64,000 bases of DNA from Adhaeribacter aerolatus. GTDB lineage: Bacteria; Bacteroidota; Bacteroidia; Cytophagales; Hymenobacteraceae. Positions 47,362 through 56,149 of the stretch are shown piece after piece. The notes beneath the pieces are model-generated. The model did no database searches, was not told where the DNA came from, and saw only the letters and a list, made by a program, of their open reading frames with translations. Every line of letters begins with the position of its first letter. Positions within the stretch are counted from its first letter, which is position 1. The DNA lies in NCBI RefSeq assembly GCF_007991635.1, contig NZ_BJYS01000004.1:159404-223403 (forward strand). The letters run 5' to 3'. The position numbers and the translations under genes were made by a program.

Positions 47362-48100
47362 ACGGTAATTCCAGGACGTTTTTCTTGCGGATAAAAGCTC
47401 GTTGGCCATTCCATTCCGTTTCGTACCAAATATCCCGCTCCCCTTTTAAATTAATCCGGTGGCCTTGGGTAGCAGTAGCCAGCCACCGGGCGCCGGCTGC
47501 GGGGGCAGCCATAATGGCCACATCGTTTTGCCGGATTATTCCTTTCCGGCCGAAACTGAAAAAGTTGATATAAAATCCGATAAATAACAGGTAACCCAAA
47601 AACAAGACCTGTTCGGTGCGCCCCGGCAATATTTTTTTCTGCCGGTAGATAAAAAACATTATGGTTAGGATTACAACGGCCAGCATCAGCATTCCCTGCA
47701 AAATAGGGTAATAATATTTTTGCATCTGAGTCTGCAGAAATTCCAGATCGCTGTACTCGTACCCCAGATATTGCTGCCGCTGGGCCAGGTCCTCCATCTT
47801 TTTTAAAACCGCTCGGCTTGGCCGTTTATCATAATACAGGTGCAGGTAATAAATAGTAGCCGTATAATTCTGTTGGGCCTCCTGGGCATAAGCCATTTTC
47901 AGGAGCATTTGCGGCGAATATTTTTCTTCTTTTTCGAGTATTTTTTTATAAAGGGCGAAGCTCTGGGAATATTGGTGCTCCCGGAACAAGCTGTCTGCCT
48001 TTTTTAATACCGGATTATTTTCCTGAGCCTGAACAGGTTGAGCAAAAACAGAAAATAAAATCAAAAATATTAAAGAAAATCTGTTCGATTTATTTGCCAT
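47360..48100 (-). CDS. TPR plus SH3-like membrane protein
   Basis: 246 aa. The signal peptide (about 1-25) is followed by two or three TPR-like helical pairs (about 32-125, KKADSLFREHQYSQSFALYK, KMAYAQEAQQNYTATIYYL), two transmembrane helices (about 132-175) and a C-terminal SH3-like domain (RINLKGERDIWYETEWNGQR, RAFIRKKNVLEL). The layout resembles BatE-like proteins, but the sequence is too divergent to name. Function unknown. Confidence 0.75.
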   Translation of the reverse strand: MANKSNRFSLIFLILFSVFAQPVQAQENNPVLKKADSLFREHQYSQSFALYKKILEKEEKYSPQMLLKMAYAQEAQQNYTATIYYLHLYYDKRPSRAVLKKMEDLAQRQQYLGYEYSDLEFLQTQMQKYYYPILQGMLMLAVVILTIMFFIYRQKKILPGRTEQVLFLGYLLFIGFYINFFSFGRKGIIRQNDVAIMAAPAAGARWLATATQGHRINLKGERDIWYETEWNGQRAFIRKKNVLELP

Positions 48101-48124
48101 TTATAAAATACTATCTTAGTTTTG
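48093..48124 (+). promoter_or_regulatory. Promoter of the tRNA-Lys gene
   Basis: TTTG (48093-48096), a 20-bp spacer, then TAGTTTTG (48117-48124): the full Bacteroidetes -33/-7 consensus with correct spacing, 46 bp upstream of the tRNA. Confidence 0.75.
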
Positions 48125-48170
48125 CATCGCAATTCAGGGAAACGCCCGGCGGTTGTAAAGATAATAAAAA

Positions 48171-48246
48171 GATTCCGTAGCTCAGCTGGTAGAGCAATAC
48201 ACTTTTAATGTATGGGTCCTGGGTTCGAATCCCAGCGGGATCACCA
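48171..48246 (+). tRNA. tRNA-Lys (anticodon UUU)
   Basis: 76 nt including an encoded CCA. The acceptor arms GATTCCG and CGGGATC pair with one G-T wobble. The D arm is GCTCAGCTGGTAGAGC, the anticodon loop CTTTTAA (anticodon TTT), and the T arm CTGGG-TTCGAAT-CCCAG. It reads AAA and AAG lysine codons. A terminator follows at once. Confidence 0.97.
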
Positions 48247-48248
48247 AG

Positions 48249-48288
48249 AAAAAATCCCCTAATCGGTAAATCGGTTAGGGGATTTTTT
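48249..48288 (+). terminator. Terminator of tRNA-Lys
   Basis: Stem AAAAAATCCCCTAA (48249-48262) and TTAGGGGATTTTTT (48275-48288), followed by more T's. Confidence 0.88.
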
Positions 48289-48879
48289 TTAGGTGCTTTA
48301 TTACATTTGTGTTCCCGGTATAAAATTTATAGTCTTTCCTTTTTCATTAGGAAAATCAACTACTTAATAACAAAATCCTTTACCCAATAGCATGAGCAGT
48401 TACTAATTAGCCGGGCGGCCGCGGCAATTTGTGCCATGACACGGGTGGCTATTCCCCCGCGCAGTGCCCGCCGCCGGCGCGATAGCCATCAGCGTGTTTG
48501 GCAATACCACGCCTGGCATAGACCGCTGCAGAGCTTTGTTAAAGGATAAAGGCTAGGCGGTTTTTCTTTTCATGCCACGGAGGTACGTGGGGAAACCATG
48601 GCGGCTTTAATAAGTGAAAATTATTTTAAAGCAGTTCTGGATTTTACGCACTGTTGGCTACGCTTAAACTTTCCGATTTTCAGGAATAGCTACACTTTTT
48701 ATTACCTGATTTGCTGCTGTGTTTATGCAGGAAGAGTTTATAATTTAATGTAAATAACCAGGAAGTTATTGGCGGGCGCTCTGATTGGAATATATTTTAA
48801 TATTTAAAAAGTCGGTAATTCTGGCAAAATTATTCGTATAACAACTTTTAGAATAATAAAAGCTGTTGATTACGCCCAA
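48289..48879. other. 590-bp gap after tRNA-Lys with a GC-rich palindromic tract
   Basis: A GC-rich core (about 48410-48545) stands out from its AT-rich surroundings. It has an inverted pair TGGCTAT (48446-48452) and ATAGCCA (48482-48488) around a C/G-rich loop. No ORF is convincing. It may be a repeat element or the scar of a tRNA-targeted insertion; no attachment-site duplicate of the tRNA 3' end was seen. Confidence 0.4.
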
Positions 48880-49152
48880 ATGAAAGTTACCCATGACCCG
48901 GCAGATTTGCGGTTTTATGCAGATGTGAACGGAGAAGAAGCCGAACTAACCTACACCTACCCCGAGGAGACTGTGCTGGACTTGGATTACACCTATATAC
49001 CACCCAGTGCCCGCAACCAGGGCCTCTCCGACCAGTTGGTGCAAGCTGCGCTGGATTTTGCCCGGGCGCAAAACTACCTGGTTATTCCTTCCTGCCCGGT
49101 TGTAGAAGCCTTTGTAAAACGCCACCCCGAATTCCAGGATTTACTTACCTGA
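48880..49152 (+). CDS. Small GNAT-like N-acetyltransferase (YidJ/CG type)
   Basis: 90 aa. Short GCN5-related fold (pfam Acetyltransf_CG): ELTYTYPEETVLDLDYTYIP, PSARNQGLSDQLVQAALDFA (acetyl-CoA loop), VIPSCPVVEAFVKRHPEFQDLL. The Cys-Pro-x-V motif near the end is typical. Probably acetylates a small molecule or protein amine; substrate unknown. The N-terminus is complete and no further domain follows. Confidence 0.85.
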   Translation: MKVTHDPADLRFYADVNGEEAELTYTYPEETVLDLDYTYIPPSARNQGLSDQLVQAALDFARAQNYLVIPSCPVVEAFVKRHPEFQDLLT

Positions 49153-49271
49153 TAAGCAGCACAAGCATTACTCCTTTGCAAACATTTCACCTGAAGCTTT
49201 CATTTCACATCTACCTAAAAACAAACTGCTATCGGCGTATTAGGCTGAAGTTTGGAACAAACGCTGGTTGG

Positions 49272-49988
49272 TTACAACAAACCCTCATCGGCGAAGCTAT
49301 AATAATTGTGCTCGGTAAAAATAATGTGGTCCAGGATAGGTAAATCCAGCAGGGCGCCGGCCTCTTTCATTTTTTTGGTGAGGGCAACATCGGCGGCGCT
49401 GGGTTTCAGGTTTCCCGAAGGGTGATTATGCACCAGGATTATGGCGCTGGCCAGACTTTCGATGGCTTGCTTAAAAATTATTTTGGGATCGGCTACGGTG
49501 CCGGCCACGCCGCCGGTACTAACGGGTAATTTTTTCATTACCACGTTGGCCCGGTTAAGCAATATTATCCAGAACTCTTCGTGGGGCAAATCCAGCAGCT
49601 GCGGCTTAATGTACTCGTAAATATCGGTAGAGCAGGTAATGCGGGTTTTAACAGCCGCCGCTGTTTCTTTCCGGCGGCGGCCCAACTCCAGCGCACTTAC
49701 AATGGTTATGGCTTTGGCTTCCCCAATACCCGGATGCTTTTGCAAATCGCTTACCGAAAGTTTGGCTAACTCGTTTAAGTCGTTGTTTACCGCGGCCAGA
49801 ATTATTTTGGCCACATCTACGGCTGTTAATTTTACCGTGCCCGAACCGATTAAGATGCCAATTAATTCGGCGTCGCTTAAAGCCGCTTTTCCTTTCAAGA
49901 GCAGCTTTTCGCGGGGCCGGTCTTCTTCGGCCCAACTTTTTATTGCCAGCGATTGCTTATAATCTTGCTCCGGATTTGTTTTAGCCAT
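49272..49988 (-). CDS. radC: RadC-family JAB-domain protein
   Basis: 238 aa. N-terminal UPF0758 region (EDRPREKLLLKGKAALSDAE, HPGIGEAKAITIVSALELGR, a helix-hairpin-helix). The C-terminal RadC JAMM domain carries EEFWIILLNRAN and HNHPSGNLKPSAADVALTKK. Associated with DNA repair/recombination by annotation; biochemical role unsettled. Complete metal motif. Confidence 0.94.
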   Translation of the reverse strand: MAKTNPEQDYKQSLAIKSWAEEDRPREKLLLKGKAALSDAELIGILIGSGTVKLTAVDVAKIILAAVNNDLNELAKLSVSDLQKHPGIGEAKAITIVSALELGRRRKETAAAVKTRITCSTDIYEYIKPQLLDLPHEEFWIILLNRANVVMKKLPVSTGGVAGTVADPKIIFKQAIESLASAIILVHNHPSGNLKPSAADVALTKKMKEAGALLDLPILDHIIFTEHNYYSFADEGLL

Positions 49989-50131
49989 AATTAAATAAGT
50001 AGGTGGTGGTAAATACCATACGTAAGTTTTCTTTTTTCGCTTTCTGGTTTTAAGCCTAAACTTGGTTTTACCGTAAAAAGAGCCGTTGGCCGATTAGCAG
50101 GCTTTACATCTAAATTTATTACCTCCCTTTT

Positions 50132-51385
50132 ATGGCACGCTACTTAACCATTGCCGTTCTGATTCTGATATTGTTTTTAGTGGATTGGTACGTATTCCAG
50201 GCTGTCCGGACGGTTACGCATAACCTTGCTTTTCGCAGCCAGCGCCTAATTTTCTGGTTGTACTGGGCTTTATTTTTTTTAACCGCAGCAACCATCATTT
50301 TATTTACCCTTACCCGAGGCACCCCTCCTACTCACTTCCGGATGTACCTAATTAGTACGTTGTTTATAATATTTGCCTCTAAGCTGGTAGTAGTGGTATT
50401 TCTGCTTCTCGATGATGGTTTTCGGCTGATGAAATACCTGGTTAACTATATTTTCACCCATGCCCCTAACCAGCCCGAACCTGACAATATCGTTATCAGC
50501 CGGAATATGTTTTTAAATAAATTAGCGCTGATAATGGGCGCTATCCCGCTGATGGCCTTCGTGTATGGCATGGTGCGGGGCGCTTATAACTACCAGGTTA
50601 AAAAAGTTACGTTGCGCGCGCCCGGTTTGCCGCCGGCTTTTCATGGGTACCGGGCCATCCAGATTTCTGATTTACATACCGGCAGTTTTACCAGCACCAA
50701 ACCGTTGCAGAAAGCAGTGGCGCTCATTAATAAACAAAATGCCGATTTGGTATTTTTTACCGGCGATTTGGTAAACAACGTTGCCACCGAAGTACTGCCT
50801 CATATAGACACCTTAAAAGAAATTACCGCCCGCGACGGCAAGTATTCTGTTTTGGGCAACCATGATTACGGCGATTATGTAAGCTGGCCCAGCCGGGAAG
50901 CAAAAATGCAGAATTTAAACCGGTTGAAAGAGGCGCACCGGCAAATTGGCTGGAAACTCCTCTTAAACGAACATGCCGTAATAAATAAAGGCGCAGATCA
51001 GCTGGCCGTAATTGGCATAGAAAACTGGAGCGCGCGGTTGCATTTTCCGAAATACGGCAACTTACCGCTGGCTTACACCGGCACCGAAAATATTCCAATA
51101 AAAATATTACTCTCCCACGACCCTTCGCATTGGGACGGCGAAGTGAACAGCCAATTTAAAGATATTTATTTAACCTTATCGGGGCATACCCACGGCATGC
51201 AGTTTGGCATAAATATCCCAGGGTTTAAATGGAGTCCGGTGCAGTATGTATACAAGCAATGGGCTGGTTTATACAAGAAAGGCTACCAGCACCTATATGT
51301 AAATACCGGCCTGGGCTTTTTGGGATATCCTGGTCGGGTTGGATTTTTACCCGAAATTACCGTTTTTGAATTTCAGCCTGGCTGA
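50132..51385 (+). CDS. Membrane-anchored metallophosphoesterase
   Basis: 417 aa. About four N-terminal transmembrane helices (to ~residue 155) precede a calcineurin-like domain with QISDLHTGSF, FFTGDLVNN, SVLGNHDYGDY, ILLSHDPSHWD and LSGHTHGMQFG, the full two-metal set. Similar to the YkuE/YaeI-like family that acts on lipids or nucleotides; substrate unknown. Confidence 0.92.
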   Translation: MARYLTIAVLILILFLVDWYVFQAVRTVTHNLAFRSQRLIFWLYWALFFLTAATIILFTLTRGTPPTHFRMYLISTLFIIFASKLVVVVFLLLDDGFRLMKYLVNYIFTHAPNQPEPDNIVISRNMFLNKLALIMGAIPLMAFVYGMVRGAYNYQVKKVTLRAPGLPPAFHGYRAIQISDLHTGSFTSTKPLQKAVALINKQNADLVFFTGDLVNNVATEVLPHIDTLKEITARDGKYSVLGNHDYGDYVSWPSREAKMQNLNRLKEAHRQIGWKLLLNEHAVINKGADQLAVIGIENWSARLHFPKYGNLPLAYTGTENIPIKILLSHDPSHWDGEVNSQFKDIYLTLSGHTHGMQFGINIPGFKWSPVQYVYKQWAGLYKKGYQHLYVNTGLGFLGYPGRVGFLPEITVFEFQPG

Positions 51386-51603
51386 GTTAAGCTTTTCTCT
51401 AACTGTCAAAAGCACAATCTAGGAAACTTTATATCTTATTTAAAGCTATCAGAACCATAATACACTAATATTATGATATTTGTACGGATAGAAATTATGT
51501 GTTTATACGGAAAACTTTAATAAACACCTCGCGTTTAAAACGGTGAACTAAACATATTGTAAAAAAGGATATATTTTAGTTAACTAAAAAAAAGAAAAAA
51601 GCT

Positions 51604-52059
51604 ATGAAAAAAGTTTTGATGATTTTTTGCTGCGTAGGCGCATTCACTTTTGCTTCTTGCGGTGGCAGCAGTACAACCGAAACAACAGAAACCACTGAAT
51701 CAACTGATACTGGGACTACTACCGATACCGATATGAGTACCGACATGGATACAACTGGTATGGGAGGAACAGGCGCGAATGATATGGGTACTACTTCGGG
51801 TAGCACTACCGGCAGCGGCACCACTTCAGGCGGAACTACAACCGGTACTACTGCTGGCGGAACCACTACCGGTACTACCGCGGGTGGAACTACTACCGGA
51901 ACAACCGCTGGTGGTACTACTACTGGCACCACAGCCGGAGGAACTACCACTGGTACAACTGCTGGCGGTACTACAACCGGAACCACTACTGGTACTAGTA
52001 CAACTGCGGGAGGTACAACCGCTGGCGGAACTACTGCCGGTACAACTGGTGGCCGTTAA
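51604..52059 (+). CDS. Low-complexity Thr/Gly repeat lipoprotein
   Basis: 151 aa. Lipobox TFASC (Cys19), then a Thr/Glu/Asp/Gly spacer and about six copies of an 8-residue unit (GGTTTGTT/A type) from about residue 80. Synonymous codons differ from unit to unit (24-nt repeats are not identical), so the repeat is held at protein level. Such tails may be glycosylated surface spacers (inference). The antisense open frame is an artefact of the repeat. Confidence 0.85.
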   Translation: MKKVLMIFCCVGAFTFASCGGSSTTETTETTESTDTGTTTDTDMSTDMDTTGMGGTGANDMGTTSGSTTGSGTTSGGTTTGTTAGGTTTGTTAGGTTTGTTAGGTTTGTTAGGTTTGTTAGGTTTGTTTGTSTTAGGTTAGGTTAGTTGGR

Positions 52060-52550
52060 TCCGGCTAGCCGAAAGGCAGCCTAATACTTTTACTTTTTAT
52101 TTATAAACACAAGCCCGACTTTCAGATTCAGAAAGCCGGGCTTGGTGTTTATGGCTAATTATGTTAAACAATATAGCAGTTATCCTTTACTTCTTTCAAA
52201 AAATAAAACCGGAATAAATTTATTCCCTTCCATTTCTGCAGCCATGCGGAGAACATAAAAATTCAGGTTACGCTAAATTTATCTGGCTCCCTCGTATCAC
52301 CTCGTTACACCTGTATTTCTCTATTGCTACAAATTCTTCCGGACATTTGTCCTTCTATTTGTTAGCCTAAAATAGTGCTCTGTTTTGGAACATATAGTAA
52401 TATTTTATCTCATTTTACATTTATCCCTGCTAGACCACCAAGCACCACCTTATAACTATAATACAAAATACAACTTACAAAAACAGCTTTCGTATAAGTC
52501 CAGAACTTTAGCACACAAATTTAATACAATTTACCTCTTACTAACCAACT
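52060..52550. other. 491-bp spacer between the two small lipoprotein genes
   Basis: Has an imperfect hairpin (AAGCCCG-A-CTTTC with GAAAG-C-CGGGCTT, 52111-52143) that could end the repeat-lipoprotein transcript, then AT-rich sequence with no gene seen. Confidence 0.5.
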
Positions 52551-53246
52551 ATGAAAAGAACATTGATATTGCTGGGTATGGCTAGTTTAGCCCTGACAGC
52601 ATGCAACCACGAAAATACTACTACATATAACCAGAATACGGCTACTAACACTACGGCCACCGACCATACAACCGAAACTAATAACCGCGCTGCTTACCAG
52701 GAACAGAACCAAAATTCATCGCCGGAGATGGCTAACAGTTTTACATCTAAAACGGCTACTGCAGCAAAAGAACAGCAGGGTTACAATAACATGGAGAACC
52801 GCGCGGACGATGTAAGAAACAGCTCTAATTATAGCCAGGAAGCCAACGTACGCGCTGGCGGCAAAGCCGCAGCCACCAGCAGCCGGCCAAACGAGATGCA
52901 GATTATAGACGGTGAAGTAAACGGTGAGTTACGCAATATTTTAAATCCGGAACAATACAAAGCTTACGAAAGTAAACCAGGCGATTACCTGGCAACCGGG
53001 CCCACGCAGGACAACGTGAAACGGGAAATAAAACGGGACGGCGATGAAATTACCGTTAAAACCGGCGACATTAAAGTAAAAGCCGAGCCCGGAAAATCGA
53101 AGGTAGAAACCAAATCCTATGAATCGAAAATTAAAGGCGACGAACGGAAATATAAATCTAAAACCAGCGACACGAAAATGAAATCGGAGCCTGGTAAAGC
53201 CAAATACGAATCCGGTAAAACCAAAATAAAAGTACAGGAAGATTAA
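52551..53246 (+). CDS. Small lipoprotein with Lys/Glu repeat tail
   Basis: 231 aa. Lipobox LALTAC (Cys18). Asn/Thr-rich linker (20-60), a compact segment around 120-150 (IIDGEVNGELRNILNPEQYK) and a charged tail with repeated KxK/KxE-P-G-K words (about 160-231). No family recognised. Stress or envelope role is possible; none is shown. A terminator follows. Confidence 0.7.
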   Translation: MKRTLILLGMASLALTACNHENTTTYNQNTATNTTATDHTTETNNRAAYQEQNQNSSPEMANSFTSKTATAAKEQQGYNNMENRADDVRNSSNYSQEANVRAGGKAAATSSRPNEMQIIDGEVNGELRNILNPEQYKAYESKPGDYLATGPTQDNVKREIKRDGDEITVKTGDIKVKAEPGKSKVETKSYESKIKGDERKYKSKTSDTKMKSEPGKAKYESGKTKIKVQED

Positions 53247-53265
53247 TTTTTAAAGATAACGGTAT

Positions 53266-53300
53266 AAAGCTTGCTTAATATTTTAGGCAAGCTTTTTTTT
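53266..53300 (+). terminator. Terminator after the Lys-rich lipoprotein gene
   Basis: Stem AAAGCTTGC (53266-53274) with GCAAGCTTT (53287-53295), then T's. Confidence 0.75.
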
Positions 53301-53370
53301 TAAATGCCGGGCATCTTTTTTAATTTTCATACTTTTAAAACCCGATAGCCGTTGTTCTTTCTAAAAGTAA

Positions 53371-53378
53371 TAGATTTG
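53371..53378 (+). promoter_or_regulatory. -7 box for the carboxypeptidase-like-domain protein
   Basis: TAGATTTG matches TAnnTTTG, only 6 bp before the ATG at 53385. The mRNA would be close to leaderless, or this is a chance match. Confidence 0.3.
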
Positions 53379-53384
53379 TTTTTA

Positions 53385-54044
53385 ATGATACCTGGCCGGT
53401 TCTTCCGCGCATTTCTCTTTTTACTGATTTTCTGCGGCAGTACCAGCCTCTTCGGGCAAACAAATTTACTTTTAACCGGTACTATCCGGCATTCGCAAAC
53501 CAAAGCTCCCTTAGAAAGCATTACTATTATAAAAACCGCTACCGGTCGCGGCACCGTTTCTAATGCCGCCGGGGTTTTCCGGCTAAACGTACTACCCAAC
53601 GATACCCTCCTGATTCGGGCCGTTGGCTTTAAATCGCAACGCTATGTGGTGCATGCCCGGGCGCAGCAAGATTTAACCATTGAAATATTGCTCGAAGAAG
53701 GATCGCTGGAGTTGCCCGAAGTAAAAGTAGTGGGTGGTCTGGATTACGAGAAAGTAAACCGGGCCTTACGTAACATGAAAAAGCCACCACCGCCCAAAGT
53801 AGCGGTAAAACCACCTGCCCCCGAACCTTTATACAAAGAGAAAAAAACCACTCCGGTAGCACCATCTCTCGAAAACCCGGCCAGCTTGCTCTACGATATG
53901 CTCTCGAAGGAAGGCAAAGACAAGCGGAAACTGGAAGAGCTATTAGCCGAAGAGGCTGCCCGGAAAAACGCCCTGGAGGAGAAAAGGAAGCAGGAAGCCT
54001 ACGACAGCCTGTTCCTGGACCGTAACCGGAATATCCGGCGCTAA
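53385..54044 (+). CDS. Secreted protein with carboxypeptidase-like regulatory domain
   Basis: 219 aa from ATG 53385 (an in-frame TTG 33 bp upstream is less likely). Signal peptide (LFLLIFCGSTSLFGQ), then a CarboxypepD_reg-like beta-sandwich at about 27-105 (LTGTIRHSQTKAPLESITII, NAAGVFRLNVLPNDTLLIRA). A Pro/Lys-rich linker and a charged coiled tail (about 175-215) follow. No barrel or enzyme domain. Function unknown, likely periplasmic. Confidence 0.8.
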   Translation: MIPGRFFRAFLFLLIFCGSTSLFGQTNLLLTGTIRHSQTKAPLESITIIKTATGRGTVSNAAGVFRLNVLPNDTLLIRAVGFKSQRYVVHARAQQDLTIEILLEEGSLELPEVKVVGGLDYEKVNRALRNMKKPPPPKVAVKPPAPEPLYKEKKTTPVAPSLENPASLLYDMLSKEGKDKRKLEELLAEEAARKNALEEKRKQEAYDSLFLDRNRNIRR

Positions 54045-54208
54045 CCCGGTTGTTTTATACACACTGACCCGTCCTTTCTCCCGGAGAAATAATGCAAAAA
54101 GCTTGGGGTACAGTGCAGCAGAGCGCTAAGGGAAGGTGTTATAACAGTTTCTAAAAAACCAAAACTTTTCATCTGCGTTCAGGTTTATAGAAAAAATCTG
54201 GCGCACCT

Positions 54209-55117
54209 ATGAAAATTGGCTATCCCTGCATCAACGAAACCTTACCCTGTTCTTCGGCTACCACCTTCCGGCTGGCTTCTTACTCCGAAGAAAGGTTGAT
54301 TCAGGCGGTTACAACCAACCTGGCGTGTTTGCAACAGATACTGGAATTTAATGTGCAGCACGGCTTGCTGTTTTTCCGGATGAGTTCCGACCTGGTACCT
54401 TTTGGCTCGCATCCGGTAAATACTTTTAACTGGCAGGAATATTTTGCCCCTACTTTTACCGCCATTGGCGCATACATCAAGCAAAATAAATTTCGCATTT
54501 CGATGCACCCGGACCAGTTTGTGGTACTGAACTCCCCCACCGAAACTACGGTGCAGAACAGTTTTTCCGAATTAGCTTACCAATGCACCATAATGGATTT
54601 AATGGGCTTAGATAAATCGGCAAAACTGCAGATTCATGGCGGCGGGGTTTACGGCGATAAGCCCGCCGCTATCCGGCGGTTTGCCGATGCGGTACAGGTA
54701 TTACCCGCTAATATCCGGGCCCGGCTGGTTATAGAAAACGATGACCGTTCGTATAGTCTGCGCGATTGCCTCGAAATTCACGAGCTTACCGGTATTCCGG
54801 TTTTATTCGATAATTTTCACCACGAATGCCTGAACAACGGCGAGCCCATGGGCGAAGCCCTGCAACTAGCAGCCCAGACCTGGCAACCCGAAGATGGTAT
54901 TCTGATGATGGATTACAGTTCCCAGTCGCCGGGCGATAGAAAAGGAAAACACATTTCCCACATCCAGCTCGATTTATTCCGGGAGTTCCTAACCCACCTG
55001 AATGGCCTGGATGTAGATATTATGCTCGAAATAAAAGATAAAGAAGCCAGTGCGATACCAGCCATGGCCTTGCTCCGGGAGTTAGGTTATGTGCCGGCCG
55101 CCGAACCGGTTTCTTAA
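54209..55117 (+). CDS. uvsE: UV DNA damage endonuclease (UvsE/UVDE)
   Basis: 302 aa TIM-barrel repair nuclease that nicks 5' to UV photoproducts. Family segments: KIGYPCINETL, LFFRMSSDLVPFGSHP, ISMHPDQFVVLNSP, IHGGGVYGDK, VIENDDRSYS, VLFDNFHHECLN and MLEIKDKEASAI, covering the metal-binding His/Glu/Asp. Single gene, no partners needed. Confidence 0.95.
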   Translation: MKIGYPCINETLPCSSATTFRLASYSEERLIQAVTTNLACLQQILEFNVQHGLLFFRMSSDLVPFGSHPVNTFNWQEYFAPTFTAIGAYIKQNKFRISMHPDQFVVLNSPTETTVQNSFSELAYQCTIMDLMGLDKSAKLQIHGGGVYGDKPAAIRRFADAVQVLPANIRARLVIENDDRSYSLRDCLEIHELTGIPVLFDNFHHECLNNGEPMGEALQLAAQTWQPEDGILMMDYSSQSPGDRKGKHISHIQLDLFREFLTHLNGLDVDIMLEIKDKEASAIPAMALLRELGYVPAAEPVS

Positions 55118-55284
55118 AATATTTACCCAAAGCAAGAACTACGGCGATTTTAGTGGTTGAAGGTTACGCCCTACTAAGGTACTTAGCTTATGCTATTCAT
55201 AAATCACCTCTATATTAGGAAATCTCATTCCTGATTTTTAGCATTTTAGCTCCTCCGCTCCAACCCAAAATTTTCCTATTACGT

Positions 55285-55352
55285 CTTAACGTTACTCGTA
55301 CATGAGATGAGCAAGGCGTTAGCCTCAGCTTTGCTCATGTGCTTTGTTAGCT
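55285..55352 (-). other. attC-like imperfect hairpin just 3' of the small membrane-protein gene
   Basis: About 67 bp. On the minus strand it runs AGCTAAC ... GTTAAGA, near matches to RYYYAAC and GTTRRRY, with inner arms ATGAGCAAAGC and GCCTTGCTCAT (one mismatch) and a GGCTAACG centre. It begins 14 bp past the stop codon of the 55366-55713 gene, the position of attC in an integron cassette. The match is imperfect (one mismatch in each outer core), so the call is tentative. Confidence 0.3.
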
Positions 55353-55365
55353 GTTGATATTCTTC

Positions 55366-55713
55366 TTAATGTCTAAGAAAAATTATGGCAATTACAAAGA
55401 CTAAAAACACAGTTATGCCACTTATCAAGAAAGATTTTGCTTCACTCTGACTGTTACTATTAATACTGTTCTTATAGAAAAAGAATAAGATTAACTCCAT
55501 TGACAGAGATGCTGCTGTAATTATTCCTTCCCCTGTCCATTGTGAATAGAATTTACTGTTTGCTCCTTCTCCGAAGTGCCCCCAAGCTAAAATGAAGAAC
55601 ATGAACCATAACCCAACCAGAAAAGCAAGAGTTAAAACTAAGGCTAAAGTCAAGTGCAGCCAATTTGTTTTCTCTCTCAGTATTTGAGTCATTTTGTTCT
55701 TCTTGTTTAGCAC
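55366..55713 (-). CDS. Small hypothetical membrane protein, possible integron-type cassette gene
   Basis: 115 aa with three hydrophobic segments (LALVLTLAFLVGLWFMFFIL, GIITAASLSMELILFFFY, GITVFLVFVIAIIFLRH). No family recognised. Composition is AT-richer than its neighbours. Upstream (about 55760-55770, minus strand) the word GTTAGCT recurs, identical to that in the downstream attC-like hairpin, so the gene may lie in a mobile cassette. Confidence 0.65.
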   Translation of the reverse strand: MLNKKNKMTQILREKTNWLHLTLALVLTLAFLVGLWFMFFILAWGHFGEGANSKFYSQWTGEGIITAASLSMELILFFFYKNSINSNSQSEAKSFLISGITVFLVFVIAIIFLRH

Positions 55714-56149
55714 TCACTTCTTCTATTCCTTATTTGGAGCTTCTATAGTTTTATTACCAGCTAACTACTGGATATATGGAGTTATTCCGTTTATCCACCC
55801 CAAATCAACGGATAACCGGAACTGGATTAATGAATATACTATATATATAAACAATAATAAAGAATTAGAATAAATATTACGTTCTTAGTTGTGGTCACTG
55901 GATCGTATTAAGAGAGTATAATAAACAGATACGTTGCGGTTCCTCTCACCTCAACAACATCCTGGCATAAAGGCTGTTATTTCCCGTAGCATTATTCCCA
56001 GCCGCTATCTTCTTTCCACCTGGTAATAGCTGTTTTTGAAATATTCAGACCATTATGAAAACTGTCAGCGGTAAAATTTCCGGAATAAAGGAGGGTAGGG
56101 CAATTTAACTATATTTGTGAATCGCGTATTAGTTACATAAAATTGCCGT
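55714..56149. other. 436-bp spacer upstream of the symporter gene
   Basis: AT-rich. Carries the symporter -7 box at 56110-56117 and the second GTTAGCT word. No other feature recognised. Confidence 0.5.
56110..56117 (+). promoter_or_regulatory. -7 box for the SSS symporter
   Basis: TATATTTG matches TAnnTTTG, 32 bp before the ATG at 56150. Confidence 0.45.

Noticed and set aside
51576..51986. Pro/Val repeat open frame (PVVVPPAV type) antisense to the Thr/Gly lipoprotein
   Set aside because: A by-product of the 24-nt repeat; no signal peptide and the plus-strand gene has a lipobox.
51786..52055. Repeats that could be mistaken for a CRISPR array
   Set aside because: Units are 24 nt, in frame, with no unique spacers, and they encode a protein repeat. 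No cas gene is in the window.
52385..52585. 66-aa ORF overlapping the start of the Lys-rich lipoprotein gene
   Set aside because: Overlaps a gene with a clear lipobox, has no family features and lies in AT-rich spacer.
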